Shown: positions 36,853 through 45,961 of the stretch, one piece after another
How the letters are laid out: each line of letters begins with the position of its first letter
Position numbering within the stretch: position 1 is the first letter of the stretch
NCBI RefSeq assembly: GCF_000967965.1
Contig: NZ_LACC01000013.1
Location: 62,001-126,000 of the forward strand
Length of the DNA stretch: 64,000 nt
Source: Pseudomonas fluorescens
GTDB lineage: Bacteria > Pseudomonadota > Gammaproteobacteria > Pseudomonadales > Pseudomonadaceae
Reading direction: 5' to 3'
The notes under the pieces: model-generated
What the model was told of the DNA's origin: nothing
The model's input: only the letters and a program-made list of their open reading frames with translations
Databases searched by the model: none
Position numbers and translations under genes: made by a program

Positions 36853-37260
36853 ATGCAAATCCAAGTCAATAGCGATAACCATATTCAAGGCAGTAAACGA
36901 CTGGAGGAGTGGGTACGTACGACCATTGAGAGCACGCTCGAACGCTACGAAGAGGACCTGACACGAGTCGAGGTTCACCTGCGGGACGAGAACGGCGATA
37001 AGCCCGGTCCCCACGACATGCGCTGCCAACTGGAGGCGCGGCCAAAAGGCCATCAGCCGGTTTCCGTCACCCATAAGGCCTCCACCATGGAGCAGGCGAT
37101 CGACGGAGCGGCCACCAAACTTGAACATGCGCTGGAGCATATGTTCGGCAAATTACGCGGCAAACGAGCTAATGTGGTGCCCATCGAGAGTGACGCCCAT
37201 GCCGACCAGCTGCTGGAAGAAGAGTTTCTTGAGAACGAACAGGCAGCGCTTAACGGCTGA
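36853..37260 (+). CDS. HPF/RaiA-like ribosome-associated protein
   Basis: A 135-residue protein with a short HPF/RaiA-like domain (IQVNSDNHIQGSKRLEEWVR, TRVEVHLRDENGDKPGPHDM, ASTMEQAIDGAATKLEHALE). Unlike true HPF it carries an acidic C-tail (EEEFLENEQ). Members are thought to bind ribosomes in stress, but this paralogue is not the rpoN-linked hpf. AAGGGA precedes ATG 36853 and a strong terminator follows. Confidence 0.82.
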   Translation: MQIQVNSDNHIQGSKRLEEWVRTTIESTLERYEEDLTRVEVHLRDENGDKPGPHDMRCQLEARPKGHQPVSVTHKASTMEQAIDGAATKLEHALEHMFGKLRGKRANVVPIESDAHADQLLEEEFLENEQAALNG

Positions 37261-37289
37261 CACCTGATTCACTTTTTTACCTTCCCATG

Positions 37290-37322
37290 AAAACGGGCCT
37301 GCATTGCAGGCCCGTTTTGTTT
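37290..37322 (+). terminator. Terminator of the HPF-like gene
   Basis: 13-bp perfect stem AAAACGGGCCTGC/GCAGGCCCGTTTT with a 3-nt loop, then T-rich sequence. The A/T symmetry makes it bidirectional. Confidence 0.9.
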
Positions 37323-37427
37323 TCGGTGGCTTTTGGATTCCATGGCCATTGGCTGGCTCCGGGGGCAGCCAGGTTTGCGGTGCAGCCAACGGGCGAAATA
37401 GGGGCTACACTCGATCCTTTTGCATAT

Positions 37428-37446
37428 GAGAATATTTATCATTAGT
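37428..37446. promoter_or_regulatory. Fur box in front of the FecI-type sigma gene
   Basis: ACTAATGATAAATATTCTC on the minus strand agrees at about 14 of 19 positions with the Fur consensus. It ends 66 bp before the sigma-factor start, so iron repression of the locus is expected. Confidence 0.75.
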
Positions 37447-37512
37447 ATTGCGACCTTGCCGGCCCCCTGACGCTGTCGTGGCCTCACCGGTTTTCAGATC
37501 GAAACATGAACG

Positions 37513-38085
37513 ATGATCACTCTGCCCCCCGATTCCCACGATATCGAGTGCGATGAACAGCGCGGCGACCGTGCGCATTTTCTCCAGGTGTTTCTCTCCC
37601 AGCGTTCGCAAATGGAAGCACTGGTGAGTCGGCGTGTCGGTTGCCGGGCGACGGCGGCTGACCTGGTACAGGATTTGTTCCTGCGTTTCTGGCGGCGGCC
37701 GCTGGTGCAAGTCGAGGAACTCAGCACCTACCTGCTGCGCTGCGCCGGCAACATCGCCATCGACCATTTGCGCAGTGAAGGCACGCGAGTCCGGGCCAGC
37801 GAAGGCTTGATGGTCGAGCCGCCGGACAGTCATGGCAGCGGGCCACAAGCGGCGCTGGAGGCGGGCAACGATTTGCGTCACGTCGAAGCCGCGTTGCGCG
37901 CCTTGCCGGAGCGTACGCGGCAGATCTTTTTGCTCAATCGCATTCACGGCCGCAAGTACGCCGAGATCGCCAAGGCCATGGGCTTGTCCCAAAGTTCCGT
38001 GGAAAAACATATGATGCGCGCCCTCGAAGCCTGCAAGGCCAGCCTTCGGGAACCCGAATCGCGTACGCCAGGGAAAGCATCGTGA
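37513..38085 (+). CDS. FecI-type ECF sigma factor
   Basis: A 190-residue extracytoplasmic-function sigma factor for iron transport. Region 2 (ALVSRRVGCRATAADLVQDL, FLRFWRR) and region 4 (ALPERTRQIFLLNRIHGRKY, AEIAKAMGLSQSSVEKHMMR) are complete. It should transcribe the TonB-receptor gene downstream when the FecR-type anti-sigma releases it. Its end overlaps the FecR-like gene by 4 bp (GTGA). Preceded by a Fur box. Confidence 0.93.
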   Translation: MITLPPDSHDIECDEQRGDRAHFLQVFLSQRSQMEALVSRRVGCRATAADLVQDLFLRFWRRPLVQVEELSTYLLRCAGNIAIDHLRSEGTRVRASEGLMVEPPDSHGSGPQAALEAGNDLRHVEAALRALPERTRQIFLLNRIHGRKYAEIAKAMGLSQSSVEKHMMRALEACKASLREPESRTPGKAS

Positions 38086-39071
38086 ACCACCTCGAACGCG
38101 TCACCCCGACGCCCGCGCAGGAGCGGGCCGCGCTGGCCTGGCTGAGTCTGTTGCATGACCAGCCCAGCAGCGGTGACCAGGCGACGTTCAGCCAGTGGTT
38201 GCAAGCCGACCCCGCCCATGCCGAGGCCTATGCCCGGGCGCAGGTCTTGTGGGAGTTGAGCGAAGGGCCGGCGCGCGCGCTCGCCAATGAAGACGCTTTT
38301 GCCTTGCAGGGGTATCTCAACGCCATGGACAAGTCGCGGCGCAGCACGGTCGGGCGCTGGTCCGGTGTGCTGGCGATGGCCGCGTGCCTGCTGTTGATGA
38401 TCAGTGTCGGCACAGGCTGGCAGCCGATGCGCTGGATTGATGACCTGGGGGCGGATTACGTCTCGGCACAGGGGGAAATCCGCACCGTCACCCTGGCCGA
38501 TCAGTCGCAGGTGACACTGGATGCCGACAGCGCTATCGCCGTAGATTTCAGTCGTGGTGAGCGGCATGTGCAACTGCGTCGCGGCGCCGGTTTTTTCAGC
38601 GTGACGCATACGGGGGAACCCTTTGTGGTGGACGCCGAGAAAGGCCAGGCGCGGGTCCTGGGTACGCAGTTCGAGGTCCGTTTGCAGCCCCACGGCGTGC
38701 AGGTCACGGTGCTGTCAGGACGGGTTGGCGTGACGGCGCAGCAGAACGCCGAACAGCAAATTCTCACCGCCGGCCAGCAAGTGGCCTATGGCGAAGGCTC
38801 GGCGGAAAAACTCCACGCGGTGGACAGCGAAGCGCAGTTGGCATGGCGCCAGGGCTGGCTCAATTACTACAAGGCGACGTTGGCCGATGTGGTGCAGGAT
38901 TTGGCGCGCTATTACCCCGGTCGGATTGTGATACTGAACGATGGACTGGCGACGCGCCGGGTCAGTGGCAGCTTTCCGAGCAGGAACCCGCAGGCAGTGT
39001 TGAGTTCGTTGCAGGGCGTGTTGGGGTTTGAGCAGCATCAGGTGTTGGGGCACCTGATTATTTTGCGTTAA
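38082..39071 (+). CDS. FecR-type anti-sigma/signal transducer
   Basis: A 329-residue single-pass inner-membrane protein. The cytosolic N-terminal domain (FSQWLQADPAHAEAYARAQV) holds the sigma factor. One membrane segment (WSGVLAMAACLLLMISVGTG, about residues 93-112) follows. The periplasmic FecR domain includes DQSQVTLDADSAIAVDF and GQARVLGTQFEVR, and the C-terminal STN-contact region lies around NYYKATLADVVQDLARYYPG. GTG start overlapping the sigma gene by 4 bp. Relays ligand binding from the receptor. Confidence 0.93.
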   Translation: MNHLERVTPTPAQERAALAWLSLLHDQPSSGDQATFSQWLQADPAHAEAYARAQVLWELSEGPARALANEDAFALQGYLNAMDKSRRSTVGRWSGVLAMAACLLLMISVGTGWQPMRWIDDLGADYVSAQGEIRTVTLADQSQVTLDADSAIAVDFSRGERHVQLRRGAGFFSVTHTGEPFVVDAEKGQARVLGTQFEVRLQPHGVQVTVLSGRVGVTAQQNAEQQILTAGQQVAYGEGSAEKLHAVDSEAQLAWRQGWLNYYKATLADVVQDLARYYPGRIVILNDGLATRRVSGSFPSRNPQAVLSSLQGVLGFEQHQVLGHLIILR

Positions 39072-39084
39072 AGCTGCTGGCCTC

Positions 39085-39146
39085 TTCGCGAGCAGGTTCG
39101 CTCCCACAGGGAAATGCATTCCAAATGTGGGAGCGAGCCTGCTCAT
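39085..39146. repeat. Paired inverted REP element (REPIN)
   Basis: TTCGCGAGCAGGTTCGCTCC and its inverted partner GGAGCGAGCCTGCTCATG, with a 20-bp spacer, between the FecR-type gene and the receptor gene. Confidence 0.85.
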
Positions 39147-39287
39147 GAAGTCGGTGGGTCAAACGCCACTTTTCTTTCAATAAAAATATTTTCAAATTTC
39201 TGCTGAGGTAAACCCGATTGCCATCCGTGTAGTGACTGAAACTGCGAGTCATTCGCATCCGTTGCGGTTCTACACAGGTCATGAGTC

Positions 39288-41717
39288 ATGAAGTCCAGGG
39301 CAAAGTCGGGTTCGGTCAAACAATGGTTGGGTGTGTCTGCGTTGAGCTTTTCGGCATTGGCGTTGTTGCCGCTGAGCGTGGCGCTGGCCGCGGAGGCGGG
39401 CAGCAGTCAGCCCCGTGGGCAATTCAATTTCGCGCTGGCCGCCAAACCGTTGCCCCAGGCCCTGAGTGATTTCAGCCGGATGACCGGCATCAGCGTCGTC
39501 TACACCGACGAAGCGCCGTACGGCGTCAATGCGCCGGCCATCAACGGCCAGATGAGCGCCGAACAGGCCCTGCAACGTCTGCTCACCGGTTCGGGTTTGA
39601 CCTTCCGTCGCACCGACGGCCACACCTTCGCACTGGAACCGCGGCCAACCGACGGCGCATTGAATCTCGGCGCGACCACCATCACCTCGTCGATGGATGA
39701 ATCCATGAGCTACCAGCCGCCACCGACCTCTTCGGTGATGCGCTCTTCGGCCCCGATTCAGGAAATCCCGCAGACCATCAACGTCGTCCCGGCCCAGGTC
39801 ATTCGCGACCAGGCGCCGCGCAATCTCGATGACGCCCTGGCCAATGTCAGCGGCATCACCCAGGCCAACACCTTGGGCAGCACCCAGGACTCAGTGATGG
39901 TCCGTGGCTTTGGCGACAACCGTAACGGCTCGATCATGCGCGACGGCATGCCGATCGTGCAGGGCCGTGGCCTCAACGCCAGTGTCGACCGGGTCGAAGT
40001 GCTCAAGGGCCCGGCCTCGTTGCTCTATGGCATCCAGGATCCGGGGGGCGTGGTCAATATGGTCAGCAAGAAGCCCGAACTTGAGCAGTACAACGCACTG
40101 ACCGCGCGCGGTTCGAGCTATGGCGACGGCAAGAACGGCAGCGGCGGCGGTCTCGACAGCACCGGTGCCCTCGGCGGTTCCAGGTTGGCCTACCGCATGG
40201 TGCTGGACTACGAAGACGAAGATTACTGGCGCAACTTCGGTGTGCATCGCGAGAGCCTGATCGCGCCGTCGCTGGCCTGGTACGGCGAAAGCACCAGCCT
40301 GTTGTTCTCCTATGAGCACCGCGAATTCCTCACGCCGTTCGACCGTGGCACGCTGATTGATCCACGGACCAACCATCCGCTGGACATCTCGCGCAACGAG
40401 CGCCTCGACGAGCCGTTCAACAACATGGAAGGGCGCTCGGACCTCTATCACTTCGAGGCCGATCACGAACTCAACGACAACTGGAAAGCCCATTTCGGCT
40501 ACAGCTGGAACCGCGAAACCTACGATGCCAGCCAGGTGCGCGTGACCGCCATCGACACCAAAAAGGGCACCCTGACCCGCAGCATGGACGGCACCCGGAA
40601 TGCGATCAGCACCGACCGTTTCACCACCGCCAGCCTCGAAGGCAATGTGAACGTACTCGGCATGCAGCATGACCTGCTGTTCGGCATCGACGACGAATAC
40701 CGCAAGATCTTCCGCGAAGACCTGATCCGCCAGAAAAGCCGCACCCAGTTCAGCTACGTGAACCCGATCTATGGTCAGGAAGTGCCGGGCACCACCGTCA
40801 GTGCGCCCGACAGTGCGCAGACCGATGAACTGCGCAGCGATTCGGTCTTCCTGCAAGACTCCATCCACCTCACTGACCAATGGGTTCTGGTGGCCGGTGC
40901 GCGTTTCCAGGCGTACGACCAATACGCCGGCAAAGGCGTGCCATTCCACGCCAACACCGACAGCAACGGGCAGAAATGGGTGCCGCGCGCCGGCCTTGTG
41001 TACAAATACACCGATGCCTTGTCGTTCTATGGCAGCTACACCGAGTCGTTCAAACCCAACTCCACCATCGCGCCTCTGAGCGGCAGCAGTACCGTGCTTG
41101 ACGGCGGCATCGCACCGGAAGAAGCCAAGTCCTGGGAGCTGGGTGCCAAGCTTGATCTGCCGGGCCGCGTCACCGGCAACATTGCACTGTTCGACATCAA
41201 GAAACGCAATGTGCTGGTGGCCAACGCCGAAGGCCCGACCACGATTTACAGTGCCGCTGGCGAAGTGCGTTCCCGTGGCCTGGAAGTGGATTTGAGCGGT
41301 CAGCTCAGCGATCACTGGAGCATGATCGGCAGCTATGCCTACACCGATGCCGAGGTCACCGAAGACCCTGTTTACCAAGGCAATCAACTGCAAAACGTGG
41401 CGAAGAACAGCGGCTCGTTGTCGGCCGTCTATGACTTCGGTAGAGTCATTGGCGGTGATCAACTGCGAGTCGGCGCCGGGGCGCGTTATGTGGGTGAGCG
41501 CGCGGGCAACGCGGTGAACGATTTCGACCTGCCGAGCTACACCGTGGCCGATGCGTTCGCCACCTACGACACCAGGGTCGAAGGGCAGAAGGTCAAGTTT
41601 CAGCTCAACGTGAAGAACCTGTTCGACCGCACTTACTACACCTCGGCGGCGAGTCGGTTCTTTGTTTCCATGGGGGATTCGCGGCAGATTTCGCTGTCCA
41701 GCACGCTGGAGTTCTGA
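39288..41717 (+). CDS. TonB-dependent siderophore receptor with STN signalling domain
   Basis: An 809-residue outer-membrane receptor. Signal peptide (residues 1-35, ending ALAAEAG), then an STN signalling domain at about 45-100 (FNFALAAKPLPQALSDFSRM), a plug (SAPIQEIPQTINVVPAQVIR, VEVLKGPASLLYG, GGVVNMVSKKP) and a 22-strand barrel ending in an aromatic residue (SSTLEF). STN plus the upstream sigma/anti-sigma pair makes this a cell-surface signalling receptor. The barrel resembles hydroxamate (ferrichrome/ferrioxamine, FiuA/FoxA) receptors; the ligand is inferred. A small out-of-frame ATG at 39281 is ignored. Confidence 0.92.
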   Translation: MKSRAKSGSVKQWLGVSALSFSALALLPLSVALAAEAGSSQPRGQFNFALAAKPLPQALSDFSRMTGISVVYTDEAPYGVNAPAINGQMSAEQALQRLLTGSGLTFRRTDGHTFALEPRPTDGALNLGATTITSSMDESMSYQPPPTSSVMRSSAPIQEIPQTINVVPAQVIRDQAPRNLDDALANVSGITQANTLGSTQDSVMVRGFGDNRNGSIMRDGMPIVQGRGLNASVDRVEVLKGPASLLYGIQDPGGVVNMVSKKPELEQYNALTARGSSYGDGKNGSGGGLDSTGALGGSRLAYRMVLDYEDEDYWRNFGVHRESLIAPSLAWYGESTSLLFSYEHREFLTPFDRGTLIDPRTNHPLDISRNERLDEPFNNMEGRSDLYHFEADHELNDNWKAHFGYSWNRETYDASQVRVTAIDTKKGTLTRSMDGTRNAISTDRFTTASLEGNVNVLGMQHDLLFGIDDEYRKIFREDLIRQKSRTQFSYVNPIYGQEVPGTTVSAPDSAQTDELRSDSVFLQDSIHLTDQWVLVAGARFQAYDQYAGKGVPFHANTDSNGQKWVPRAGLVYKYTDALSFYGSYTESFKPNSTIAPLSGSSTVLDGGIAPEEAKSWELGAKLDLPGRVTGNIALFDIKKRNVLVANAEGPTTIYSAAGEVRSRGLEVDLSGQLSDHWSMIGSYAYTDAEVTEDPVYQGNQLQNVAKNSGSLSAVYDFGRVIGGDQLRVGAGARYVGERAGNAVNDFDLPSYTVADAFATYDTRVEGQKVKFQLNVKNLFDRTYYTSAASRFFVSMGDSRQISLSSTLEF

Positions 41718-41753
41718 CGAAGGCGGTAATACAGACCACAAAAAATCTCGGGC

Positions 41754-42629
41754 CTAGCGCAAAAACGCCTGCCGATACTCACCGGGCGTCCCGCCGAGTG
41801 ACTGGCGAAACCGGTTGGTGAAATGGCTGGCACTGGAAAAACCGCAAGCCAGCGCAATCTCCCCCAGTGGCTGCGAGGTCGTGCGCAGCAACTCCCGCGC
41901 CCGCTCAAGGCGCCGAGCCAGCACGTACTGGTGGGGTGGCAAGCCGAAGCTTTCGCGGAACATCCGCGCGAAGTGGTATTCGGACAACGCGCACAACGCC
42001 GCCAACTGACCGAGGCTGATGGCCTCGTCCAGATGGCTGTCGATGAACTCCACCAGATGCCGACGCTGATGCGCGGCCAATCCACCTTTAAGGCGCAGAC
42101 CCTGACACACATTCACTTGGCTGAGCAGGGCATGGCTGAGCAATTCGTGAGCCAGGCTGCTGGTGAGCAGGCGCTCGCCCGGCTCGTCCCAGTTCAAGGT
42201 GATCAACTGCCGAAAGCGCAGCGCCTGCTGCGGATCATCGAGAAAGGTCTGCTCGCGCAGCTGCATTTCCCGTGGTTCGCGATCGAGCAAGGTGACGCAG
42301 CCGAGGGCAAACTGTTCGGGGCTGAAATACAGGTGTGCCAGGCGAATATTGCCGTTGATCACCCAGCCTGACTGGTGATCGGCCGGGAGGATGCACAGTT
42401 TGTCCGGGCCGCCCTTGTTGGCGGGCTGGTCGCGGCGAAAGGTGCCGGTGCCGCCGGCGAGGTAACAGGACAAGGTGTGATGACTCGGCGCTTCGTATTC
42501 CTGGGCGTCGTGGTAATTGCTCCACAAGGCTGCAGACAAGCCGTCACCGAGCTCGGCACTGTGCTCGAGGCGAGCATTCGGCGAGCGGTTGAGGGCTTGA
42601 AAGACTTGCAGGTTGTCCAGTGCGGCCAT
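41754..42629 (-). CDS. AraC-family regulator
   Basis: A 291-residue regulator with an N-terminal cupin-like sensing half and a C-terminal double helix-turn-helix (AISLGQLAALCALSEYHFAR, PLGEIALACGFSSASHFTNR, GGTPGEYRQAFL). ATG 42629 has GGAGAG before it; the frame to 42740 is only leader. It is divergent from the EamA transporter gene and may control it. It is also convergent with the siderophore receptor. Confidence 0.9.
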   Translation of the reverse strand: MAALDNLQVFQALNRSPNARLEHSAELGDGLSAALWSNYHDAQEYEAPSHHTLSCYLAGGTGTFRRDQPANKGGPDKLCILPADHQSGWVINGNIRLAHLYFSPEQFALGCVTLLDREPREMQLREQTFLDDPQQALRFRQLITLNWDEPGERLLTSSLAHELLSHALLSQVNVCQGLRLKGGLAAHQRRHLVEFIDSHLDEAISLGQLAALCALSEYHFARMFRESFGLPPHQYVLARRLERARELLRTTSQPLGEIALACGFSSASHFTNRFRQSLGGTPGEYRQAFLR

Positions 42630-42766
42630 ATGGGTTCTCTCCAACGCCTTGCATCCTACTCCGTAGACGTGCGCCTGCCAGCCTGTCGCCAGACAAAAGC
42701 GCAAGTTTATGCAAGTGCGCCCAGGCGTTGCGCCGGACACTGGGCTCCTATCGAGGAGCCTTAGTC

Positions 42767-43669
42767 ATGAACCTTTCTTTGTACCTGCTGACCGTGCTGA
42801 TCTGGGGTACCACCTGGATTGCCTTGAAATGGCAACTGGGCGTGGTGGCCATTCCCGTGTCGATCGTCTATCGCTTCGGCCTCGCCGCGCTGGTGCTGTT
42901 CGTGATCCTGCTGCTCAGCCGACGCCTGCAAGTGATGAACCGTCGCGGGCACCTGATCTGCCTGGCTCAAGGTTTGTGTCTGTTCTGCGTCAACTTCATG
43001 TGCTTCCTCACGGCGAGCCAGTGGATCCCCAGCGGTCTGGTGGCGGTGGTGTTTTCCACCGTCACCTTGTGGAATGCCCTCAATGCGCGGGTGTTTTTCG
43101 GTCAGAAAATCGCCCGCAATGTGCTGATGGGCGGTGCGTTGGGCCTGCTGGGGCTGGGACTGCTGTTCTGGCCGGAGCTGGCCGGGCATACCGCGAGTCC
43201 GGAAACCTTGCTCGGTCTCGGCCTGGCCCTGTGCGGCACCTTGTGTTTCTCGGCGGGCAACATGCTTTCGAGCCTGCAGCAGAAGGCCGGTCTCAAGCCA
43301 CTGACCACCAATGCCTGGGGCATGGCTTACGGGGCGGCGATGCTCTCGGTGTGGTGCCTGGTCAAAGGCATTCCCTTCGACATGGAGATGAGCGCGCGTT
43401 ACATCGGGTCACTGTTGTACCTGGTGATTCCGGGATCGGTGATCGGTTTCACCGCATACCTGACCCTGGTCGGACGCATGGGGCCTGAACGGGCTGCGTA
43501 CTGCACGGTGCTGTTTCCGGTGGTGGCGCTCAACGTGTCAGCGTTCGCCGAGGGTTACCAATGGACGGTGCCGGCGTTGTTGGGGCTGGTGTTGGTGATG
43601 TTGGGTAACGTACTGGTGTTTCGCAAGCCAAAACCACGCTTGGTACAGGGAAGTAGCAAGCTCGCTTGA
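42767..43669 (+). CDS. EamA/DMT-family transporter
   Basis: A 300-residue inner-membrane protein with ten predicted helices and two EamA repeats (LLTVLIWGTTWIALKWQLG, and LGLGLALCGTLCFSAGNMLS). Family members export amino acids and other metabolites. ATG 42767 has GAGGAG 8 bp upstream; the longer frames are noncoding. Divergent from the AraC-type regulator, the likely controller. Confidence 0.9.
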   Translation: MNLSLYLLTVLIWGTTWIALKWQLGVVAIPVSIVYRFGLAALVLFVILLLSRRLQVMNRRGHLICLAQGLCLFCVNFMCFLTASQWIPSGLVAVVFSTVTLWNALNARVFFGQKIARNVLMGGALGLLGLGLLFWPELAGHTASPETLLGLGLALCGTLCFSAGNMLSSLQQKAGLKPLTTNAWGMAYGAAMLSVWCLVKGIPFDMEMSARYIGSLLYLVIPGSVIGFTAYLTLVGRMGPERAAYCTVLFPVVALNVSAFAEGYQWTVPALLGLVLVMLGNVLVFRKPKPRLVQGSSKLA

Positions 43670-43696
43670 AACGATGCTCATTGAGCACTGAAGTCC

Positions 43697-44206
43697 TCAG
43701 TGCTCGACTTTTATCACAATATAAATCAGCAGCGGAAGTATGAAGTCGACAATGTGTCGGGTCCAGTCTTTGTAACTCCAGGCTTGTGATTGGTCCATGT
43801 TGAACCATTCCACTCCGATAACTTGAAAGCCGACATAGTAAAGCGAGAGTGCAATGAATAATCCAATGATCGCGGGCTTTTTGGCTTCGTGAAATTCTTC
43901 AGCGCTGCTATTCATGTTTTTATAAAGATAACAGGTTCCGATCATGAAGAAGAGCGTATAGATAAGTTCAAGTGTAATGATGAACCAGTAGATTCGGTGA
44001 TGGAATATGTGCGAGGTAATGGCCCTGTAGCTGTACCTCCCGTCGTCATCAGTGGTCTCCATGCTCAGGATGTGACTGATGTTTTCGTAGTTGGTTGTAT
44101 AGTCTGTAAAGTTGCTGTACATCACCAGCAATCCAAAAAAGCTAATGAATAACATTAGTGTGGCTTTACTGAAGCGTATGACTTTATTTGTCGTGAGTGG
44201 GTTCAA
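43697..44206 (-). CDS. DUF2165-like small membrane protein
   Basis: A 169-residue protein with four membrane helices (ATLMLFISFFGLLVMYSNFT, RIYWFIITLELIYTLFFMIG, AIIGLFIALSLYYVGFQVIG, VDFILPLLIYIVIKV). The FTDY ... HRIYW layout fits DUF2165. GC about 41%, far below its neighbours, suggests transfer. Ends with a short basic/acidic tail. Function unknown. Confidence 0.78.
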   Translation of the reverse strand: MNPLTTNKVIRFSKATLMLFISFFGLLVMYSNFTDYTTNYENISHILSMETTDDDGRYSYRAITSHIFHHRIYWFIITLELIYTLFFMIGTCYLYKNMNSSAEEFHEAKKPAIIGLFIALSLYYVGFQVIGVEWFNMDQSQAWSYKDWTRHIVDFILPLLIYIVIKVEH

Positions 44207-44359
44207 GGTGATGGTCTCCTTTGTTGTTCCCGTTGTTGCTGGAAAAGTAAGGAGAGTCTAGCGCGTGGTTTTATTGAATGTTTATTGACTGAATTGCAGG
44301 GTGTGTATCCAGACAGCTTTTTACAGGTTGAGAGTGATATTGTTTTTGTTCTTTGTATT

Positions 44360-44394
44360 AAAGGGCAGGCGCTTATAACGCCTGCCCTTTTTTT
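44360..44394. terminator. Bidirectional terminator next to the hydroxyacid dehydrogenase gene
   Basis: 12-bp perfect stem AAAGGGCAGGCG/CGCCTGCCCTTT (44360-44371 with 44379-44390). Seven T follow on the plus side and TTTAAT on the minus side. It abuts the dehydrogenase stop codon. Confidence 0.85.
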
Positions 44395-45367
44395 AACCCT
44401 TCCAGACTTGCGGGTTGACCAGGTCCTGCGGTCGTTCCCCCAACAGCGCACTGCGCAAGTTGGCCAGGGCACGGTTGGCCATGGCATCGCGGGTCTCATG
44501 GGTGGCCGAGCCGATGTGCGGCAAGGTCACGGCGTTTTTCAGCTGGAACAGTGGCGACTCGACCAGCGGTTCTTTTTCGTATACGTCCAGCCCGGCACCA
44601 CGAATGCGGTTGTTTTGCAGCGCCTCGATCAGCGCCGGTTCATCCACCACCGGACCACGGGAAATGTTTACCAGAATGGCACTCGGCTTCATCAGCGCCA
44701 GTTCGCGATGGCTGATCAGGTGTTTGGTCTTCTCGCTGAGCGGCACCACCAGGCACACGAAATCGGCCTCGGCCAGCAATTGATCGAGGCTGCGGTACTG
44801 TGCGCCGAGTTCCTGTTCCAGCTCGGTCTTGCGGCTGTTGCCGCTGTAGATGACCGGCATGTTGAACCCCAGGCGACCGCGTCGGGCGATGGCCGCACCG
44901 ATATTGCCCATGCCGACAATGCCCAGGGTCTTGCCATGCACATCGCAACCGAACAGCTGCGCACCGACAGTGGCCTGCCATTGCCCGGCCTTGGTCCAGT
45001 CGTCAAGTTCGGCGACGCGACGGGCGCTGCTCATCAACAGGGCAAACGCCAGGTCGGCGGTGCTTTCGGTGAGCACATCCGGCGTGTTGGTCAGCATGAT
45101 CCCGCGTTCGTTGAAGTAGGCCAGGTCATAGTTGTCGTAGCCCACCGAGACACTGGACACCACTTCCAGGCTGGCGGCGTTCTCCAGTTGCGCACGACCG
45201 AGTTTGCGGCCTACACCAATCAAGCCATGGGCATGGGGCAGGGCTTCGTTGAACTGGGCGTTGATGTCGCCGTTTTTCGGATTCGGCACGATGACGTCGA
45301 AGTCTTGTTGCAGGCGTTCAACCATTTGTGGAGTGACGCGGCTGAATGCCAGGACAGTCTTTTTCAT
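44393..45367 (-). CDS. D-2-hydroxyacid dehydrogenase (GhrB/glyoxylate-hydroxypyruvate reductase type)
   Basis: A 324-residue NAD(P)H-dependent reductase. Motifs: VSSVSVGYDNYDL, GKTLGIVGMGNIGAAIARRG (nucleotide fold), ILVNISRGPVVDEPAL, GLDVYEKEPL and the catalytic His in LPHIGSATHETRD. Reduces glyoxylate, hydroxypyruvate or 2-ketogluconate; the TkrA-like branch is plausible but the kgu genes are absent. ATG 45367 is chosen because the family start MKKTVLAFSRV begins there. Confidence 0.9.
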   Translation of the reverse strand: MKKTVLAFSRVTPQMVERLQQDFDVIVPNPKNGDINAQFNEALPHAHGLIGVGRKLGRAQLENAASLEVVSSVSVGYDNYDLAYFNERGIMLTNTPDVLTESTADLAFALLMSSARRVAELDDWTKAGQWQATVGAQLFGCDVHGKTLGIVGMGNIGAAIARRGRLGFNMPVIYSGNSRKTELEQELGAQYRSLDQLLAEADFVCLVVPLSEKTKHLISHRELALMKPSAILVNISRGPVVDEPALIEALQNNRIRGAGLDVYEKEPLVESPLFQLKNAVTLPHIGSATHETRDAMANRALANLRSALLGERPQDLVNPQVWKG

Positions 45368-45559
45368 AGGGGGGGCTCGTCGGGCGGTGAAGAATGATGA
45401 GCACGCTAACATTCTTCACGGGATTTGTGCGAGTCGCTCAGCGGTCGTTGCAAGCTTGCAGCTTGTGCTGCTCCATCCAGTTATACTGCGGCACTTCTTA
45501 TACTGTGGCATGCGGCCCACTCACCGGGCCCGACATTTCATGCACCACCCGGAGCTTTC

Positions 45560-45817
45560 ATGACATCCCCGAAACAACCGCCGGTAGCCGACGCCTTGAG
45601 CGACGCACAGGCAGAGCTGCCAGACAGCGTCGACTCCAGCGCCGACAGCGAATCCAAAGCCGAGATCCCGACCTTCAAATTCCCGTTCAAGCCGGGTGAG
45701 TTGGCGGCCGCCAAGGGTTCCAACCAGCCGTGGTACAAGAACGGCGCCAAGAACGGCCACACCAAGACACCGGGCATGGCACCGCCGGGGACTCGTCGGT
45801 CGATGGGCAAGCGCTAG
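45560..45817 (+). CDS. Small conserved Pseudomonas protein, unknown
   Basis: An 85-residue protein. The N-terminal half is acidic and Ser/Asp-rich, the C-terminal half basic (KPGELAAAKGSNQPWYKNGA ending PPGTRRSMGKR); overall disorder is likely. ATG 45560 has GGAG 5 bp upstream. Not recognised beyond 'conserved hypothetical'. Confidence 0.65.
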   Translation: MTSPKQPPVADALSDAQAELPDSVDSSADSESKAEIPTFKFPFKPGELAAAKGSNQPWYKNGAKNGHTKTPGMAPPGTRRSMGKR

Positions 45818-45847
45818 GCCTTCATGCTGCGGTGCTTGACCTGGCCT

Positions 45848-45932
45848 CATCGCGAGCAGGCTCGCTCCCACAATTTGATCGCATTTTCATGAAAGAGCGC
45901 ATTCACCTGTGGGAGCGAGCTTGCTCGCGATG
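45848..45932. repeat. Paired inverted REP element (REPIN)
   Basis: CATCGCGAGCAGGCTCGCTC and its inverted partner GAGCGAGCTTGCTCGCGATG flank a 40-bp spacer between convergent genes. Confidence 0.88.
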
Positions 45933-45961
45933 GGGCCATTACAAGTGACGAATCCTTCGGA

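Noticed and set aside
39891..41741. 616-codon open frame opposite the TonB receptor
   Set aside because: Shadow of the receptor's codon bias; no recognisable motif.
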